A stretch of DNA of 64,000 nt from the NCBI RefSeq assembly GCF_014205215.1, contig NZ_JACHNC010000001.1:1431001-1495000 (forward strand), in the 5' to 3' direction. The notes below the pieces were generated by a model. The model did no database searches. It had not been told where the DNA came from and worked only from the letters and a program-made list of their open reading frames with translations. A program made the position numbers and the translations under genes. Each line of letters opens with the position of its first letter. Positions within the stretch are counted from its first letter, which is position 1. Below are positions 62,267-64,000 of the stretch, one piece after another. The DNA comes from Actinoplanes lobatus (GTDB taxonomy: Bacteria; Actinomycetota; Actinomycetes; Mycobacteriales; Micromonosporaceae).

Positions 62267-62719
62267 CGGCCCTCGACCACCGCGGACCGCGCCGGCCAAA
62301 CGGCCCCGGACCATCCCGGAGCCCGAGGCCCCCGCCGGAGGCGCTCTAGCCGTGACCAGGCAGCGTTCGCACTTCAACGCCCGATGCTGCCGTGCGCCGG
62401 GGCGTGACCGGCCGCCAGGCCGCACGCGCGCCCCGGCGCGACACGGCGGCGGGCCGAAGGCCCGCCCTTGAACAAGTAAAGAAAGTCTGAACACGCACGC
62501 TCGGGTTACGCGGGTTACGTCGACCGCAACCCGGTTCGCCTAGGCATGCGCGCTCCGCCCCCAGGGCTCCGGCAAAGTCGTGGGATGTCTGGTGCGTCAG
62601 CTCCGCCGAGACAGGACACGCGTTCTGCGGCTCGAGCCCAGGGCATTGAGCTGACTCACCATCTCGGGATCAATGCAGCTCCCACGGGCGCGGTCGGCCT
62701 GCCGGGGTATTGTCCAAAT

Positions 62720-63430
62720 ATGATCATGCCGGTCTTCTATGCCCGACCTCATGCAGCGGGTAAGGCGCTCGATGTCGCCCGCGCTCTCGCCGGTCATGCT
62801 GAGGCGGGAAGCACCCGCAAGGACCGCTTGGCGGGGCTTGCCGACGATATCCGGCTGCTCGTCGCTGAGGACCTGCGGGTGACGCCTGACCCGCTAGGGC
62901 TATTGCTGAACATCGGGCTGCCCAGCAATGTGCCGTTGCTGTCCTCCAACGACCTGGACCGCTTCGTGTACCCGCTGGTACCAAGGCTCACCGCGGCGAC
63001 CCGGCGCCCGTTCGTCTCGGTATGGGCAAGCAAGCGACACGCCAGGACTTCCTCGGTCGGGGTCTTTCAGGCCCTCCCGGCCCGGGACCCCGGCGGGGCT
63101 GAGCAATTTCAGGTCCGGACGAGCGCCTCCATCGTCGCTCCAGCCTTCCGGCAACAGATCCACAACCAGCTTGCCTCTGGTGGTTTGTCGCCGACCGGTG
63201 GCATCGCCCTTCAGCTGTCGTTCGTGGTCGGCCCGAGACGTGCCTGGCCGAACCTGTGGAAGGCCACGATCGACTCACTGGGTCCACTGCTGGGGCATGC
63301 TGTCGACACCCGCGGAGCGGATGGCCGCATCACCGATCTTGGACTGCACTGCGCCGTCGACCCGGACCTCGGACACGACGTTGTCATCGCGATCCGCGCC
63401 ACGTCATCCCGGACAAGCACCGAATCTTGA
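62720..63430 (+). CDS. Unrecognised protein, possibly RusA-like fold
   Basis: 236 residues from ATG 62720, chosen because TATTGT ends six bases upstream (leaderless type); ATG 62585 would add 45 residues of less domain-like sequence. I recognise no clear family. The C-terminal part (RAWPNLWKATIDSLGPLLGHA, DGRITDLGLHCAVDPDLGHDVVIAI) recalls RusA-type Holliday-junction resolvases and related actinobacterial proteins, but the key Asp residues are not certain. Coding bias is convincing. Separated from DUF397 by 116 bp that hold a terminator. Confidence 0.5.
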   Translation: MIMPVFYARPHAAGKALDVARALAGHAEAGSTRKDRLAGLADDIRLLVAEDLRVTPDPLGLLLNIGLPSNVPLLSSNDLDRFVYPLVPRLTAATRRPFVSVWASKRHARTSSVGVFQALPARDPGGAEQFQVRTSASIVAPAFRQQIHNQLASGGLSPTGGIALQLSFVVGPRRAWPNLWKATIDSLGPLLGHAVDTRGADGRITDLGLHCAVDPDLGHDVVIAIRATSSRTSTES

Positions 63431-63502
63431 CCATCAGGCGGTGAGCAAGGGTGAACTCACGAACCGGCAGCCGGCCCTTGCTCCGCCCCTAGCCCAGACG
63501 CG

Positions 63503-63530
63503 AAAAAGCCCGGCCTGTGTAGACCGGGCT
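63503..63530 (-). terminator. Intrinsic terminator after DUF397
   Basis: Read leftwards: AGCCCGG / CCGGGCT stem (7 bp, 10-nt loop) followed by TTTTT. It lies 17 bp beyond the DUF397 stop; a textbook terminator. The neighbour to the left is convergent. Confidence 0.85.
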
Positions 63531-63546
63531 CTTCGGTGTCGGGCGA

Positions 63547-63741
63547 TCAGAGATCGAACTCGCCGTCTTTGACGCCACCCACGAACGCGGCCCACTCTGC
63601 ATGAGTGAAGACGTGCGCGGGCTTGCTCCGGTCTTTGGTGTCCCGAACGGCGACGCCCTCGTCGGTGATCGCCACCTCGACACAGTTGCCGTTTGCCCCA
63701 CTACGGGTGCTTGTACGCCAGCGTGCGTTAGAGAGATCCAC
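63547..63741 (-). CDS. DUF397 protein
   Basis: 64 residues from GTG 63741, preceded by AAGGAAGGAG that overlaps the stop of the upstream regulator gene. RWRTSTRSGANGNCVEVAITDEGVAVRDTKDRSKPAHVFTHAEWAAFVGGVKDGEF contains the STRSG-x-NG-x-CVEVA signature. DUF397 proteins pair with XRE-family DUF5753 regulators in actinomycetes, as in development-control or toxin-antitoxin-like modules. The partner is the next gene upstream on the same strand. Confidence 0.93.
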   Translation of the reverse strand: MDLSNARWRTSTRSGANGNCVEVAITDEGVAVRDTKDRSKPAHVFTHAEWAAFVGGVKDGEFDL

Positions 63742-63756
63742 CGCCCGCTCCTTCCT

Positions 63757-64000
63757 TTATGTGGCCTCGCGGGCCACGGTCTGGATCATTGTCGTGGTGT
63801 CGCTCGTGTTCAGAGCCTGAGCAGCAAGCCGCTGGAAGCCAATGCGGTACCAACCAACCTCGGCGTCTGCCTCCGCGAAAAGTCCCCCGCCCTGATTTTC
63901 CATGTAGACCAGCGGCGGATCGGGCTCTACGAACTCCAAGATCGCGAAGGCGCCAGGCATTCCGGCATGCGCTCCAGCGATGAACGGGAGTACCTGAAGA
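63757..64000 (-). CDS. C-terminal part of an XRE/DUF5753 regulator (cut by window edge)
   Basis: The last 81 residues are visible: LQVLPFIAGAHAGMPGAFAILEFVEPDPPLVYMENQGGG ... RLAAQALNTSDTTTMIQTVAREAT. This is the end of DUF5753, the ligand-like domain that follows an N-terminal XRE helix-turn-helix in regulators paired with DUF397. The HTH lies outside the window. Its stop is within the ribosome site of DUF397, so the two are one transcript. Confidence 0.9.
   Translation of the reverse strand, partial: LQVLPFIAGAHAGMPGAFAILEFVEPDPPLVYMENQGGGLFAEADAEVGWYRIGFQRLAAQALNTSDTTTMIQTVAREAT

Larger units (their letters stand above)
61837..62719. other. 883-bp palindrome-rich gene-free region
   Basis: No credible coding frame. 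Contents: a small hairpin after accA3 (61849-61862), near-duplicate GGGGCCCGGGG stretches (about 61875-61905), an inverted repeat at 61958-62016 and a 14-bp palindrome GTTCCGCGCGGAAC (62093-62106). A nested inverted repeat follows at 62127-62266. 62394-62439 is another inverted repeat (arms 62394-62404 / 62429-62439) and 62448-62466 a GGCGGGCC-GAA-GGCCCGCC hairpin. The unusual density of palindromes suggests regulatory RNA, mobile-element remnants or a recombination site. Confidence 0.65.

Noticed and set aside
62546..64000. Prophage or integrated element at the right end
   Set aside because: The unknown gene recalls RusA-like proteins and DUF397/DUF5753 follow, but no integrase, attachment-site repeat or tRNA is visible. 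DUF397/DUF5753 pairs are ordinary actinomycete genes.

Overview
The window is GC-rich, gene-dense actinobacterial chromosome. GTG and TTG starts are common, and many genes seem to have leaderless promoters (a TANNNT hexamer 6-8 nt before the start codon). It carries the birA / acyl-CoA carboxylase / maf neighbourhood typical of actinomycetes, a GTP-dependent PEP carboxykinase, class II FBPase (glpX), a PIN-PhoH protein, DUF397 next to a DUF5753 regulator, and a mycosin. My inference is a filamentous actinomycete, most likely Micromonosporaceae (Actinoplanes-like). No rRNA, tRNA, CRISPR array, insertion sequence or intact prophage was recognised.

Layout. 0-5.5 kb: a cut-off antitoxin gene, a TetR-ALDH-alcohol dehydrogenase group, a divergent acyl-CoA ligase and a Nudix hydrolase. 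5.6-14 kb: small and membrane proteins, a nucleotidyltransferase, a G5-domain protein, MarR, a PAP2-like protein, a Uma2 nuclease, an unrecognised 35-residue peptide gene, a VapBC-like pair and YchF. 14-19.5 kb: a membrane diguanylate cyclase, a hydrolase under paired operator-like palindromes, and alkylation repair (Ada-AlkA fusion, Ogt). 19.5-27 kb: the most system-like cluster, with a LIM-like/DA1-like metallopeptidase, a TerY-type vWA protein, a PP2C phosphatase and an atypical kinase, facing a DUF4407 membrane protein and a vWA-pseudokinase-like protein.

27-43.7 kb: housekeeping genes (valS, rmuC, ispH, xseAB, glpX, rhomboid, secreted trypsin-like protease, transglycosylase-like protein with a CRP-type site upstream, PIN-PhoH, otsB, uppS). 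43.8-50 kb: pckG, an ECF sigma factor with a C-terminal zinc-binding tail, two GtrA proteins, a PH-domain membrane protein and birA. 50-62 kb: the acyl-CoA carboxylase region. accD, accE, maf and accA keep their conserved order but are split by an M50 peptidase plus Ser/Thr kinase (inverted) and by an orphan type VII secretion-like trio (two coiled proteins and a mycosin). 62-64 kb: a palindrome-rich gene-free stretch, an unknown gene, DUF397 and the end of a DUF5753 regulator.

Two repeat families cut across this layout. Four copies of a long hairpin element lie directly against the 3' ends of genes (marR, glpX, uppS, M50); the stems differ between copies but stay complementary. Two copies of an about 250-bp element with a conserved internal hairpin lie upstream of the Ada-AlkA gene and directly after maf. 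With the 19.5-27 kb signalling cluster, these are the strongest leads to something undescribed.
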